DNA from: an uncultured Bacillota bacterium
Lineage (GTDB): Bacteria; Bacillota; Clostridia; Lachnospirales; Lachnospiraceae
Reading direction: 5' to 3'
Assembly (NCBI GenBank): GCA_905200905.1
Contig: CAJKMA010000013.1
Coordinates: 1-53,206, forward strand
DNA length: 53,206 nucleotides
The translations under genes and the position numbers were made by a program. A model generated the notes under the pieces. The model made no database searches. It worked only from the letters and a program-made list of their open reading frames with translations, and was not told where the DNA came from. Shown here piece by piece: positions 7,548-15,448 of this stretch. Positions within the stretch are counted from its first letter, which is position 1. Every line of letters starts with the position of its first letter.

Positions 7548-8874
7548 TGTTTACACCCTCTTTCTGTTTCCCGTCGTCTGGCGGCTCTTTCGGCTCGCCC
7601 TCTGTCGGTTCTTTTCCCTTTCCGTCGTCTGTCCCCTGCTGCCCCGCCTGCGGTACTTGCTGTATGATAATCTTCGGCTCTTTGTTACTGTTGTTCAGCT
7701 CGCTTACTTCCGTGTATTCCTTTCGGATATAATACTTTTCCCCGTCCTCTACGTGTGCCATATTCCATATATCCATTACGCCGTTACGGTTCAGCAGCGC
7801 ACGGTCAAAAAGCTGTGTGCTTACTTGCAGCTTTGTTGCATTGCTGGCATATTGCAGGCGGTTTGCAGAAAAAGTAATAGCATTTCCGCACGCTATCTCT
7901 CTGTCTGAAAATGTCATGTTTGACATAACAAGGGAAAGCTGGATTGCAAACGGTTCTATCTTTCCCTCGTAATATGCGTTCCACGTTTCCTCATTGAATT
8001 TGTTTTGCAAAATATCCATGTTAGTACCAAAATGCGTGCATACATTTTCTTGTATATTCTGCATCTGCAATGCGTTTGGCGTGTATGGCTTGCTTTCTAC
8101 TTGTTTCAGCTCCGAAAACTTATTATCATAAATAATCATTCCGCTGTCATTGTCGGCGCTTAAATTGTCCTCGGTAAACCGTTCCCGCTCTTTCTTAATA
8201 TCCTCTGGTTTCAGCATATTTGCCACCTTTGCCAGAAAGCGGATATTTGCAGAGTTTTTGACGGCATTTATAATGCCCTCATTCTGCGTATGTATCAGCT
8301 GCATAGTCGGCTTAAGCGTGCGGTTATCCTCTCCGAAAAGGTCGTCTGTGTACTCAAAGTCTGTTATGATACCTACTTTTTCAAACTCAATAGCCCCATG
8401 CTCCCCATTTGCAAACAGATACCGCAAGTAAACCTGTCCTTTTACCTCTACCACCTCGCAGCGTTCCGCACGCAGCGGATACCAGCCGCATAGCCTGCCT
8501 ATTTTGTCCTCGATAGGTACAATAAAAGCGGTATGCTCTACTGCTACGTAGGTCGCAAGCCGCTTAATAAACTTTGTAGTATCCATGAAATAGTTAGGCT
8601 TATGCTGTAATGTTTTTTCCAGATGCTTAAGGGCGCTGCCCGTAATCTCCGGCTTTAATTTGCTGCAATGTGTAGCAAAATTATTTACTGCTGTCCTCGT
8701 CAAGTCCATTTCGTATACACCGCCGCTATAGCTGGTAAACGTAGGGCTGTACCCGTTCAGCATCTTAAAATAGCTGTCAATATATCGCAGCTCTTTCCCA
8801 TGAAAAAGATAATCTAAGAATTTGATACCGTTCACTCTCCTTTCTATGCGGCGTTTTTCAGCAGCTCGCCGCAC
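7537..8874 (-). CDS. Phage portal protein, HK97 family
   Basis: This 445-residue protein contains AVNNFATHCSKLKPEITG, VAVEHTAFIVPIE, and the HFGTNMDILQNKFNEETWN region. These match HK97-type portal proteins that form the dodecameric DNA channel at one capsid vertex. The C-terminal 50 residues are low-complexity and charged (GKGKEPTEGEPKEPPDDGK). The start overlaps the TerL gene by 31 bp. An internal methionine could be used, but the N-terminal KRRIERRVNGIKFLDYL is family-like. Confidence 0.92.
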   Translation of the reverse strand: MRRAAEKRRIERRVNGIKFLDYLFHGKELRYIDSYFKMLNGYSPTFTSYSGGVYEMDLTRTAVNNFATHCSKLKPEITGSALKHLEKTLQHKPNYFMDTTKFIKRLATYVAVEHTAFIVPIEDKIGRLCGWYPLRAERCEVVEVKGQVYLRYLFANGEHGAIEFEKVGIITDFEYTDDLFGEDNRTLKPTMQLIHTQNEGIINAVKNSANIRFLAKVANMLKPEDIKKERERFTEDNLSADNDSGMIIYDNKFSELKQVESKPYTPNALQMQNIQENVCTHFGTNMDILQNKFNEETWNAYYEGKIEPFAIQLSLVMSNMTFSDREIACGNAITFSANRLQYASNATKLQVSTQLFDRALLNRNGVMDIWNMAHVEDGEKYYIRKEYTEVSELNNSNKEPKIIIQQVPQAGQQGTDDGKGKEPTEGEPKEPPDDGKQKEGVNNAD

Positions 8875-10499
8875 TCTTCCCAGTATTTCTGCCGTACCGT
8901 CATTGCATCAATAACAGATACGAAACCGTCAATGTGCGCCCGCTGCTCTATCTTAATCGGTCTGAATTTCCTTGTTTCCATATTGTGCTTAAGCGCTACG
9001 TTTAAAAAATGTGTCTTTAGTAAATTGTTGTCGGCAATCTTAAAATTGCCGTCCTTTATGATGCCCTCAAACTCACGGATAACTGGCGTAAGGTTTTCGC
9101 CCTGGTATACGTCGTCCATGTGGAAACCGTAATTTGCCATATCGGTAATAAGGTACTGTGCGCTATATCGGTCGTAGCCAATCTTAAGCGGTCGTATTCC
9201 GTATACTTCCAGCAGCATAGTAAACCAGTTGTAAACGTCGTGATAGTCTACGTAGTTCTCGCCGCTTAAAGTAATCAGCCCCTTTTTAACAAATATGTCA
9301 TAAGGCACGCCGTCCGTCGCCTGCAAGTGTTCAATTCTTCCCCGTGGCATAAAGAATTGAGTAAACGCATATAGCTTACCCTCTTTCTCAATTACCACGC
9401 TTGCTGCGGTCAAGTCTGTTGTCTGGCTTAAGTCAATGCCGCCCACGGCGTAACAGTCCCTAAAGTCCTCTAAGGTCTTTTCAACGCCTGCGCCGTCTAC
9501 TGTCGTATATTCCAGCCATGCAATAGAGCTGTTCTGCTTAATATTGCAATACTTCGTCAGAAACTCTGCTTTCTTGCTTAAGCTGCCCTCTGCTACGGCT
9601 ATTTCATCAACGAAAAAGCTTTCTTTTACGGAAACGCCCATGTTAGGGTTAGCCTTTTTCAGCTCGTCCAAATCGTTCCACTTTTCCACGTCGTCAATCA
9701 TGTAGAGGAACGGTAAAAGCCTACGCTCTTTGCTGTTGCCCTTTAAAAAGCTGGTACTGCGTTTCATCAGTTCGTCATAAATACTGTCGTTGATATATCC
9801 AGCTGTACTGATACTCAAAATCATAGGCTGGGTACGTGCGCCTAAAGCAGATTTCATAACCTCATACTGCTTAAGTCCAGCGTCCCCGCTCCATGCCGCC
9901 ATTTCATCACATACCACCAGCTGCGGGTTAAAACCGTCTGATTTCTTGGCATTGAAAGCAATCGGTTTTACAAACGTGTTGCTTTCCTCAATGTAAATAT
10001 CACTGCGGCGTTTCTTCGCCAGCTCTTCAAGCTCCGGCTCTGCCAGTACCATTTTATGAAAGCCGTCGTATACAAGCGCTGCTTGGTCTAGCTTTGGTGC
10101 TAAACAGTAAATTTCCTGCCCGTATTCCGGCTCTAAAAATGCCATGTATGCAATTATCGCAGACGCAAATAAACTCTTGCCGTTTTTTCTGCCGATAACT
10201 ATAAATATTTCTCGGAAAATGCGTATTTTTTCCTCGTCTTGTACCCCAAAAATAACAGAAACTATAGCCTTTTGCCATAGTTCCAGTTTCAATAAATCAT
10301 TGCGCCCCTTGCTGTGGTGGCAAAAATTCTCAATGAATTTAATAGCCTTATTTGCAGCTTTCGCATTAAAAAAATACTCCTGCTTTTCCAGTGCGTCCAC
10401 AATGATTTTATATATCTGTTTTATCCATTTCCCCGCTATTATTTCGCCGCTTGTAATCTTTGCGTGGTACTCATAGATATAATTTTTATACGGTATCAC
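8844..10499 (-). CDS. Terminase large subunit
   Basis: This 551-residue packaging motor has an ATPase domain with Walker A-type GRKNGKS at 103-109 and a downstream acidic Walker B region (PQLVVCDEMAAW). The C-terminal RNase H-like nuclease region begins AVGGIDLSQTTDLTAASVV, and the aspartate of GIDLS is the likely metal ligand. It couples ATP hydrolysis to DNA translocation and cuts concatemers. It follows terS by 6 bp and precedes the portal. YmfN/HK97-type family. Confidence 0.95.
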   Translation of the reverse strand: MIPYKNYIYEYHAKITSGEIIAGKWIKQIYKIIVDALEKQEYFFNAKAANKAIKFIENFCHHSKGRNDLLKLELWQKAIVSVIFGVQDEEKIRIFREIFIVIGRKNGKSLFASAIIAYMAFLEPEYGQEIYCLAPKLDQAALVYDGFHKMVLAEPELEELAKKRRSDIYIEESNTFVKPIAFNAKKSDGFNPQLVVCDEMAAWSGDAGLKQYEVMKSALGARTQPMILSISTAGYINDSIYDELMKRSTSFLKGNSKERRLLPFLYMIDDVEKWNDLDELKKANPNMGVSVKESFFVDEIAVAEGSLSKKAEFLTKYCNIKQNSSIAWLEYTTVDGAGVEKTLEDFRDCYAVGGIDLSQTTDLTAASVVIEKEGKLYAFTQFFMPRGRIEHLQATDGVPYDIFVKKGLITLSGENYVDYHDVYNWFTMLLEVYGIRPLKIGYDRYSAQYLITDMANYGFHMDDVYQGENLTPVIREFEGIIKDGNFKIADNNLLKTHFLNVALKHNMETRKFRPIKIEQRAHIDGFVSVIDAMTVRQKYWEECGELLKNAA

Positions 10500-10505
10500 T
10501 CCGGG

Positions 10506-10859
10506 CTATTCTTCCCGCAGTGCCGCCAGTCTGCTTGCTTTCCGCTTTGCTGCTGGCACTAATTCTGTCAGCTGCTTAATGATTGCTGCATAGTTCTTGC
10601 TTAAGGCTATGTAAGTTTCTGCCTCTGGGCTTTTCTTTGTTCCCCACTGGTTCTGCCCGTTCTGGTATTCGCTTGTCCAGCCGTCTTTTTCTATCATTGC
10701 CTGCAAGTCGTCCAGCTCAACACTCATAAAAGCAGCCTTTTCTATCAGCGGCGTTACTAACTTCTTTTTGTTTTCGTCTAAGTCTTTAAAAATTCCTTTA
10801 AGTCTGGTCTTTTCTGCTTTTATCCTCTGTTCTTTTGTCTTTTCTTTCCTTGTTGCCAT
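10506..10859 (-). CDS. Terminase small subunit, P27-like
   Basis: This 117-residue helical protein starts MATRKEKTKEQRIKAEKTRL. It has the EKAAFMSVELDDLQAMIEKD helix pair and the GQNQWGTKKSPEAETYIALS segment typical of P27-family small terminases. These recognise the packaging site and recruit TerL. It lies directly between the HNH gene and terL. The basic N-terminus fits DNA binding. Confidence 0.88.
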   Translation of the reverse strand: MATRKEKTKEQRIKAEKTRLKGIFKDLDENKKKLVTPLIEKAAFMSVELDDLQAMIEKDGWTSEYQNGQNQWGTKKSPEAETYIALSKNYAAIIKQLTELVPAAKRKASRLAALREE

Positions 10860-10879
10860 TCTTTTACCCCGCTTTCAGT

Positions 10880-10966
10880 TCCTCTGCCCCATACCACACC
10901 CCCTACACCACGCCTGCGCACGCCCGTAGGGTAACTTTAGGGTATCCCCCTCGGTATTTGTCCCCT
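10880..10966. other. Candidate cos / packaging region
   Basis: This short non-coding gap separates the HNH and terS genes. It is markedly GC-rich compared with its neighbours and holds a 6-bp inverted repeat, CCCTAC at 10901-10906 and GTAGGG at 10926-10931, around a GC-rich core, plus several runs of four or more Cs. In cos phages with an HNH partner next to terS/terL the cohesive-end site is commonly here. No cleavage site can be defined from sequence alone. Confidence 0.35.
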
Positions 10967-11266
10967 TTAATTTCTTTTCTGCATAGGGGGGATTATACCG
11001 CCGTCTGCATCAAATCTATAACGCAGCCTCGGTGCGCTTTTATGATGCTCCTTGTTGTGGCAGTCTTGGCATAACGCCTCTAAGTTATCCCAGTTAAGCG
11101 TTATGTCTGTGTCATTGATATTGTCACGGTTAAGCCAGCGCTTATGATGTACTATCTTTGCAGGCTCTCCGCATCTCTCACAAATAAAGTCTTGTGACAT
11201 TAAGTAAGCAGCTCTTGTATTCTCCCACGCTGCTGATAAATAAAAACTCTTAGCCCATTCTTTCAC
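10967..11266 (-). CDS. Phage HNH endonuclease
   Basis: This 99-residue protein uses a GTG start at 11266 after a GAGAGGGG ribosome site. The ICERCG and CQDCH cysteine pairs form the structural zinc site. IVHHKRWLNRDN with NWDNLEALC gives the beta-beta-alpha-metal HNH core. HNH proteins next to terminase genes act with TerS/TerL in cos cleavage in several HK97-like phages. It is the first gene of the packaging and structural block and lies downstream of the late promoter. Confidence 0.93.
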   Translation of the reverse strand: MKEWAKSFYLSAAWENTRAAYLMSQDFICERCGEPAKIVHHKRWLNRDNINDTDITLNWDNLEALCQDCHNKEHHKSAPRLRYRFDADGGIIPPMQKRN

Positions 11267-11292
11267 GCTGTCCCCTCTCTTTCTTTTAGTAT

Positions 11293-11320
11293 CCCAGCGC
11301 CCTAAGTTTCATGCGCTGGG
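11293..11320. other. Perfect 8-bp inverted repeat in late leader
   Basis: CCCAGCGC at 11293-11300 pairs with GCGCTGGG at 11313-11320 around a 12-base loop. It lies in the leader between the late promoter hairpin and the HNH gene. No T-run follows on either strand, so it is unlikely to be an intrinsic terminator. It may be a second structural element of the late leader RNA. Confidence 0.6.
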
Positions 11321-11343
11321 TGGAGGCTAAAGAATGAAAACAA

Positions 11344-11395
11344 AAAGAGTAGGTTACTGCTTCCGCCTCTGCGGTTAAGCTCTCGCCTACTCTTT
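11344..11395 (-). terminator. Branched hairpin plus T-run just after late promoter
   Basis: On the minus strand a 10-bp stem (11386-11395 with 11344-11353) encloses a second hairpin (GCTT, CCGC, GCGG and AAGC segments). It is followed by TTGTTTTC, so together with the stem's own T's the RNA ends in a U-rich tract. It looks like an intrinsic terminator or an antitermination/attenuation element, placed only a few bases after the predicted transcription start. Confidence 0.6.
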
Positions 11396-11405
11396 CCATG
11401 CTACC

Positions 11406-11434
11406 ATTATATCTCTTTTGTTTTTCCATGTAAA
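11406..11434 (-). promoter_or_regulatory. Predicted late-operon promoter
   Basis: On the minus strand a TTTACA -35 box (11429-11434) and a perfect TATAAT -10 box (11406-11411) are separated by exactly 17 bases. It sits just downstream of the ArpU-like regulator gene and upstream of HNH-terS-terL, where late promoters of Gram-positive phages lie. Predicted start near 11399. Confidence 0.7.
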
Positions 11435-11476
11435 TTTCATGTTTTTTTCATTCTTTTGTCATGCCGCCTATTCCTG

Positions 11477-12079
11477 CTATCTTATCTTGTCCTCGTCCAT
11501 TCCCCACAACAATACCGACAGCTCATTTATAATGGCTGTTATCCAGCGTCTTGGCGTGCTGTTTCCCGTGTCCAGTTCCTCTGCAATCTTTGCATAGTCC
11601 ATACCCTGCATAAAGTACATTTCAAACGCCTTATACTCTATCTCTCTGTCTGCTGCCTTTCTCCTGCGTTCTATCTCTTCTACCGCCTTGTCGATATGCG
11701 CCGTCATAATCAGAGTTTTAAAGCGGCTGCGTCTGATACTCTCTAAGTATGTACGCTGCTGCTCGTCTGTCATTCCTGCAAGTTCCAGCTGCTCCCCGTC
11801 GCTTATTGCGTTCTCAATGTGAAAAGCTGCGTCCCGGTAACATTTCATCAGCATAAAGGTATTGTGGTACTTATTCTGCTTTCTGTCTTTCTCTTCCTGC
11901 TTTTTGTACTCTGCTACTGCTGCCCGTGCTGCTTTCTGTATCAGCCCCTCTAACTCTGCCGCTGTAAATGTTACCCGGTTATCTTCCGTCTGCTCTTCCT
12001 GCTGCATTGCCTCTGCTGTATCTGCCATTTCCTGCGTTGTCGTTTCTCCGCTCTTATTTTCTGTTTCCAAATTCTGCAT
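11477..12079 (-). CDS. ArpU/sigma-like late transcription regulator
   Basis: This 200-residue protein has an acidic, disordered first 45 residues and a basic helix (AARAAVAEYKKQEEKDRKQNKY). It ends in a sigma-70 region-4-like helix-turn-helix (EYKAFEMYFMQGMDYAKIAE followed by ELDTGNSTPRRWITAIINEL). The layout and the position between early genes and the terminase block match ArpU-type regulators that switch on late genes. The promoter at 11406-11434 is the natural target. Direct sequence identity to ArpU was not tested. Confidence 0.65.
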   Translation of the reverse strand: MQNLETENKSGETTTQEMADTAEAMQQEEQTEDNRVTFTAAELEGLIQKAARAAVAEYKKQEEKDRKQNKYHNTFMLMKCYRDAAFHIENAISDGEQLELAGMTDEQQRTYLESIRRSRFKTLIMTAHIDKAVEEIERRRKAADREIEYKAFEMYFMQGMDYAKIAEELDTGNSTPRRWITAIINELSVLLWGMDEDKIR

Positions 12080-12197
12080 TTCCCTTTTTCTCCTTTTCTC
12101 CGTCCATATCTCCTTTTCTTCTTTCGTTAATCTCTTTGAGCTGTTGCCAGATGCTTACCAGCAGCAATGCAATAATTGCAAGTAAAATATTACTCAT
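12054..12197 (-). CDS. Small single-pass membrane protein (47 aa)
   Basis: The ATG at 12195-12197 follows GGAGAGG at good spacing and gives 47 residues. A single membrane segment (SNILLAIIALLLVSIWQQL) is followed by a highly charged tail (KEINERRKGDMDGEKEKKG). It overlaps the stop of the upstream gene and the start of the ArpU-like gene, so it is probably translationally coupled to both. Function unknown. A longer upstream frame to 12308 lacks a good ribosome site and runs inside the preceding gene. Confidence 0.6.
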   Translation of the reverse strand: MSNILLAIIALLLVSIWQQLKEINERRKGDMDGEKEKKGNAEFGNRK

Positions 12198-12618
12198 TAT
12201 TTGCCTCTCCTTTCCTACATGGTGGAAACGGGCAGTTTTTGCAATCTGGGTTTTTGCATCTCTCCGGCGCTCCGTTTTTCCAGTAATAACTACGCCTTTC
12301 TTTTTCACTCCAAAATACTTGCCTTGTTTCTATTCCTGCTCTTTGTAATTTCTTCTGTATTTCCCTAAGCTCGTCCCTATAAAATCTGGCTCTTACGTTC
12401 TCTGGTGGTCTTGTATAGTCCAGCGGTTCTGCTTTTGTTTCTAACAATTCCCTTAAAATCTCTGCTGTAGTTTCCCCATACTGCCTAAATACTCCCTTAA
12501 CTATAAAAGCCTTTTGCCAGATAAAAAGTTTAAATCCTAATGCCGCCTCAACTTTCTTAAAAAATTCCTCTTCTGGGTAAATCGGTCTGTAAAGCCAATT
12601 TTCTAAATCTTTATCCAT
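12190..12618 (-). CDS. Phage protein with C-terminal Cys cluster
   Basis: This 142-residue protein starts MDKDLENWLYRPIYPEEEFF and I do not recognise its family. The N-terminal two-thirds are helical with many aromatics (AALGFKLFIWQKAFIVKGVF). The end carries CKNPDCKNCPFPPC, a four-cysteine set that may bind zinc. It overlaps both neighbours by 8 bp. The position in the middle of the early/replication block suggests a DNA-related accessory role, but this is inference. Confidence 0.7.
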   Translation of the reverse strand: MDKDLENWLYRPIYPEEEFFKKVEAALGFKLFIWQKAFIVKGVFRQYGETTAEILRELLETKAEPLDYTRPPENVRARFYRDELREIQKKLQRAGIETRQVFWSEKERRSYYWKNGAPERCKNPDCKNCPFPPCRKGEANNE

Positions 12619-13144
12619 TTTCTACCACCTCTTTTTCGTATGCTGTAATAACTGCTGCCCGCAAACTGTCCGCTGCGTCCTGCCTCTTTTGTATCCGTTC
12701 CGGCTCATTAAGTCTAATATGTTCTAAATTGTCTTGCTGCATAATCTCCACTATCTTTTCTGCTGCTCTCCTGCTGTTTGTAATCAGTTTAAGTACGCTG
12801 CTGCCGTTCAATGCGTTATTTTCATATACTCCATAATCGCATACCACTGGCTTTACTTCCCAGCTAAGAACATTTCCCTTAATCTCTAACGGCTGCATAT
12901 AATCCGCTGCGTTCCGGCACACTGTCCCTGCTGCGTCCATTCCATTTCCCAGCGCACGCATAAGATTTGCCATTGCTCCCGTTATTGTTTCTGCGGCTCT
13001 CCCTATACTTTCCATGAAATCAACTTTAGCAAGGGCTTTTATTGCCCTTGCTGCTGCCTTTCTCTGTTTTCTCTTGTCTATGCCTGCTGGCGGGTTTACC
13101 CCATACCGTTTTTTATAATTCTTTTTCCACTGTCTGTATTTCAT
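12611..13144 (-). CDS. Hypothetical phage protein
   Basis: This 177-residue protein starts MKYRQWKKNYKKRYGVNPPA and I do not recognise it. It has a strongly basic N-terminus (KRKQRKAAARAIKALAKV), a helical middle, and a mixed C-terminal half (NGSSVLKLITNSRRAAEKIV). The basic start suggests nucleic-acid contact. It is followed with an 8-bp overlap by the Cys-cluster gene and preceded by parB. Confidence 0.65.
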   Translation of the reverse strand: MKYRQWKKNYKKRYGVNPPAGIDKRKQRKAAARAIKALAKVDFMESIGRAAETITGAMANLMRALGNGMDAAGTVCRNAADYMQPLEIKGNVLSWEVKPVVCDYGVYENNALNGSSVLKLITNSRRAAEKIVEIMQQDNLEHIRLNEPERIQKRQDAADSLRAAVITAYEKEVVENG

Positions 13145-13181
13145 GCTTTGCCCTCGCTTTCTGTTTTGTAATCGTCAATGC

Positions 13182-14465
13182 TCATTTGTCCCGGAAGTTG
13201 CCCCCCTCGGTGTCCGTTTCGGACACTTCATTAAGCCAGCCTTTTTCTACTGCTATCTCCTTTTCCAAAATTCCCAGAACGCAGTAGCCCTCTGCAATAG
13301 CTGTATGCGTTTCCTCTGTATCCACGCAGGATATGTAAAGCTCTTTTGTTTTTCCAGTGACTCTGCCCTCTTCAAATTCTTGTATAACCGCAATCTCCCC
13401 GGCGCTATACTTTTCATACTTCAAAAGCAGATACGGCAGTAACCCTGCGCATACAGCTTTAAATGTCTGCTTTGAAACTCTGATATACTTCTTTGCTTTT
13501 GCGTCGCTTGGCAGATGCTCCATTTTTTCTGCGTCCGCTTTCTCCTGCAATTTCTTCTTTGTTTCCCGGTCTATTCTGTCCTGCTCTTCGTTATACCTCT
13601 GCTCGTCTGTCTTTTCTTCCTCTGCCTTGTTTATGTACTGGTCACACTTCTCACACGTCCCGGTCTTTACGTTGCAATCTTTATATCGCTGGCAGGAATA
13701 ACACAATGATGTAATGCTTTCCGGGTGTGGTGTTTCGTAATCGTCCCCCGCTTTCTTCTCTGCCACCTTTGCGGCTATCTCCTTTGCCCTTATACTGCCG
13801 CCTGCTGCCTGCTCCGCAATTTCCCTCTGCTCGTCCTCTGGCAACTTTGCCGCCTCATAAGCAGCCGTAATACCCATGTTCCCATTTTTCAGCTGCTCTT
13901 TAATCTCCGGCGTGGCATTGTTGTTAATGCTCTCCATTCTGGCTACGTTTGTGCTACTCTCATTCAGCATAGCCGCCACTAAGTCCCGCATCTTTCCTTT
14001 AATCTCTAATCCGTCCTCTTCTTTTGCCCGGATAAGCGCCGCTTTTGTCCGCTCTACCAATCTGGTCTTTTCGTATGCTGTAAGCTCCTGCGTATATCCG
14101 TTGCCCGCCAGTAAGGACAGCTCATACATTGCTTCTGTCATGTCCTTGTAGCGGTATTTTACTTTCTCATACTCCTTATGCCCCCGCTCCAAATTCATAA
14201 TATTTGCTGCATTTCTTCTATGCCCGTCCACTATCCGAAACTCGCCGTTTACCCTTGCAATTACCGTGGGCTGCTCCTGCCCTACGTGTAAAAAACTGTC
14301 TGCCAGTTCTTCTATGTTCTCTAAACTCTGGTGCGTGTTCTCCGGCGCAGCCCTAACCTCATAAGGGCTTAAATAAATCTCTTCGTAATCTTCCACCCTG
14401 CCTGCTGCCGCAGCTCTGCTCTTTGCGTTCAAAATATCATTTAAACCAAATTTTGCCTTTGCCAT
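13182..14465 (-). CDS. ParB/Spo0J-like partition protein with Cys cluster
   Basis: This 427-residue protein has a ParB N-terminal nuclease/CTPase-like domain at about 25-110, with IYLSPYEVRAAPENTHQSLE and the box GEFRIVDGHRRNAAN (75-89). A helix-turn-helix central region follows (TAYEKTRLVERTKAAL, SSTNVARMESINN). After the core comes an unusual cysteine set, CYSCQRYKDC then CEKCDQYI, likely a zinc ribbon, and a long charged stretch. With the ParA gene just upstream it forms a plasmid-type partition pair. A 20-bp palindrome lies in its 3' end. Confidence 0.9.
   Translation of the reverse strand: MAKAKFGLNDILNAKSRAAAAGRVEDYEEIYLSPYEVRAAPENTHQSLENIEELADSFLHVGQEQPTVIARVNGEFRIVDGHRRNAANIMNLERGHKEYEKVKYRYKDMTEAMYELSLLAGNGYTQELTAYEKTRLVERTKAALIRAKEEDGLEIKGKMRDLVAAMLNESSTNVARMESINNNATPEIKEQLKNGNMGITAAYEAAKLPEDEQREIAEQAAGGSIRAKEIAAKVAEKKAGDDYETPHPESITSLCYSCQRYKDCNVKTGTCEKCDQYINKAEEEKTDEQRYNEEQDRIDRETKKKLQEKADAEKMEHLPSDAKAKKYIRVSKQTFKAVCAGLLPYLLLKYEKYSAGEIAVIQEFEEGRVTGKTKELYISCVDTEETHTAIAEGYCVLGILEKEIAVEKGWLNEVSETDTEGGNFRDK
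13208..13227. repeat. 20-bp palindromic repeat, copy 2
   Basis: This is an exact copy of the 20-mer at 4914-4933, with palindromic core 13210-13226. It encodes VSETDT near the C-terminus of ParB. Sequence on either side differs from copy 1, so this is not a larger duplication. It is a candidate centromere-like ParB site or an RNA hairpin near a gene end. Confidence 0.85.
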
Positions 14466-14487
14466 GTTCTTTACCTCACTTTTTTCT

Positions 14488-14646
14488 TTATGCGTATCTA
14501 AAATAAATCAAATAGATTTTCTGTTCATAGGTCAAATCGTCACTATACAGCATACGGTTAAAATCACTTTCTGTTAAAGCCCGTACCTTTCTTTTTAATC
14601 TATACAGAAAAAGCCATATACTTAAAAACATTTCAAAAACCGTCAT
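14488..14646 (-). CDS. Small protein between parA and parB (52 aa)
   Basis: The ATG at 14644-14646 begins four bases after the parA stop and gives 52 residues starting MTVFEMFLSIWLFLYRLKRK, ending LTYEQKIYLIYFRYA. The first 16 residues are hydrophobic and aromatic, then basic, then acidic. A GGGGAAAG element inside the parA end can serve as ribosome site. It may be membrane-associated. Function unknown. It is conserved in position within the partition cassette of this window only, so support is moderate. Confidence 0.5.
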   Translation of the reverse strand: MTVFEMFLSIWLFLYRLKRKVRALTESDFNRMLYSDDLTYEQKIYLIYFRYA

Positions 14647-14649
14647 AAT

Positions 14650-15420
14650 TTATCTCGCTTTCCCCGTGTACTCTGTAATAAATTTCTTGTATCCCTGCGC
14701 CGCTCCGCAGCATGGGCTATATTCATAAATCGGCTTTCGCATAAATGAACTTTCCGCTACTTTCTTGGAATATCTGATAACGCCCAGTATTTTGTACTTT
14801 CCATTCTGTGCCAGCCATTCCACGCCCGCTGCCTCTCCGTCCGTATTCTGGTAAGACGTTACCAGCACTCCGCCCAGATGCAGCCGCTCATTAAATGCCT
14901 TTGCGTCCTCTATCTGCTCTGCCACAATGTCCAGCCCCTCTAATGCGTCCTCGTCAATCTTCACGGGTACTATAACCTCGTCCGTGATTGCCAGCGCATT
15001 TACCACGTTAAGCCCTATGTCCGGCGGATTATCTATTATGCAGTAATCGTAGTAATTGCTTACCCCTGCCGTTCTCTCCGTCAGCCTCTTATATCTCTCT
15101 ATCTGGTTTTCGTTTTCTTCCCTCGTCAAATTCCATGCAGCCCCGAAAAGTGACAGATTAGCGGCTATAATGTCTATCCCCTCATACTCTGTATGTTGTA
15201 TAATTTCTCCTGCTCTCTGCCATTCTCCACTAAGCAGCTTTGTTATCGGCGCTACGCTCTCTGCGTCATATCTTCCATACGCCCTACTTGCATTTCCCTG
15301 CTTGTCGTTATCAATCAGCAGCACCTTAAACCCTCTGCGGTACAGCTCGTATGCCATATTTACTGCTGTAAAGGTCTTTGCAACGCCGCCCTTTAAATTC
15401 AAAATGCTTATTGTTTTCAT
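14650..15420 (-). CDS. ParA-family partition ATPase
   Basis: The protein begins MKTISILNLKGGVAKTFTAV. The deviant Walker A motif KGGVAKT is near the N-terminus, and LLIDNDKQGNASR (switch I region) and YCIIDNPPDIGLN (Walker B region) follow. The start at 15420 is chosen because GTGAGG upstream reads as its ribosome site rather than as a GTG start. ParA drives DNA segregation by ATP-dependent gradients with ParB. In a prophage it suggests that an episomal state exists or existed. Confidence 0.92.
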   Translation of the reverse strand: MKTISILNLKGGVAKTFTAVNMAYELYRRGFKVLLIDNDKQGNASRAYGRYDAESVAPITKLLSGEWQRAGEIIQHTEYEGIDIIAANLSLFGAAWNLTREENENQIERYKRLTERTAGVSNYYDYCIIDNPPDIGLNVVNALAITDEVIVPVKIDEDALEGLDIVAEQIEDAKAFNERLHLGGVLVTSYQNTDGEAAGVEWLAQNGKYKILGVIRYSKKVAESSFMRKPIYEYSPCCGAAQGYKKFITEYTGKAR

Positions 15421-15448
15421 TCTTTTCCTCACTTCCTGCGCTCGCCTC

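Noticed and set aside
11285..11399. 37-codon frame at the late promoter
   Set aside because: Its ATG coincides with the predicted transcription start and it runs through two hairpins, so RNA structure explains the sequence better.
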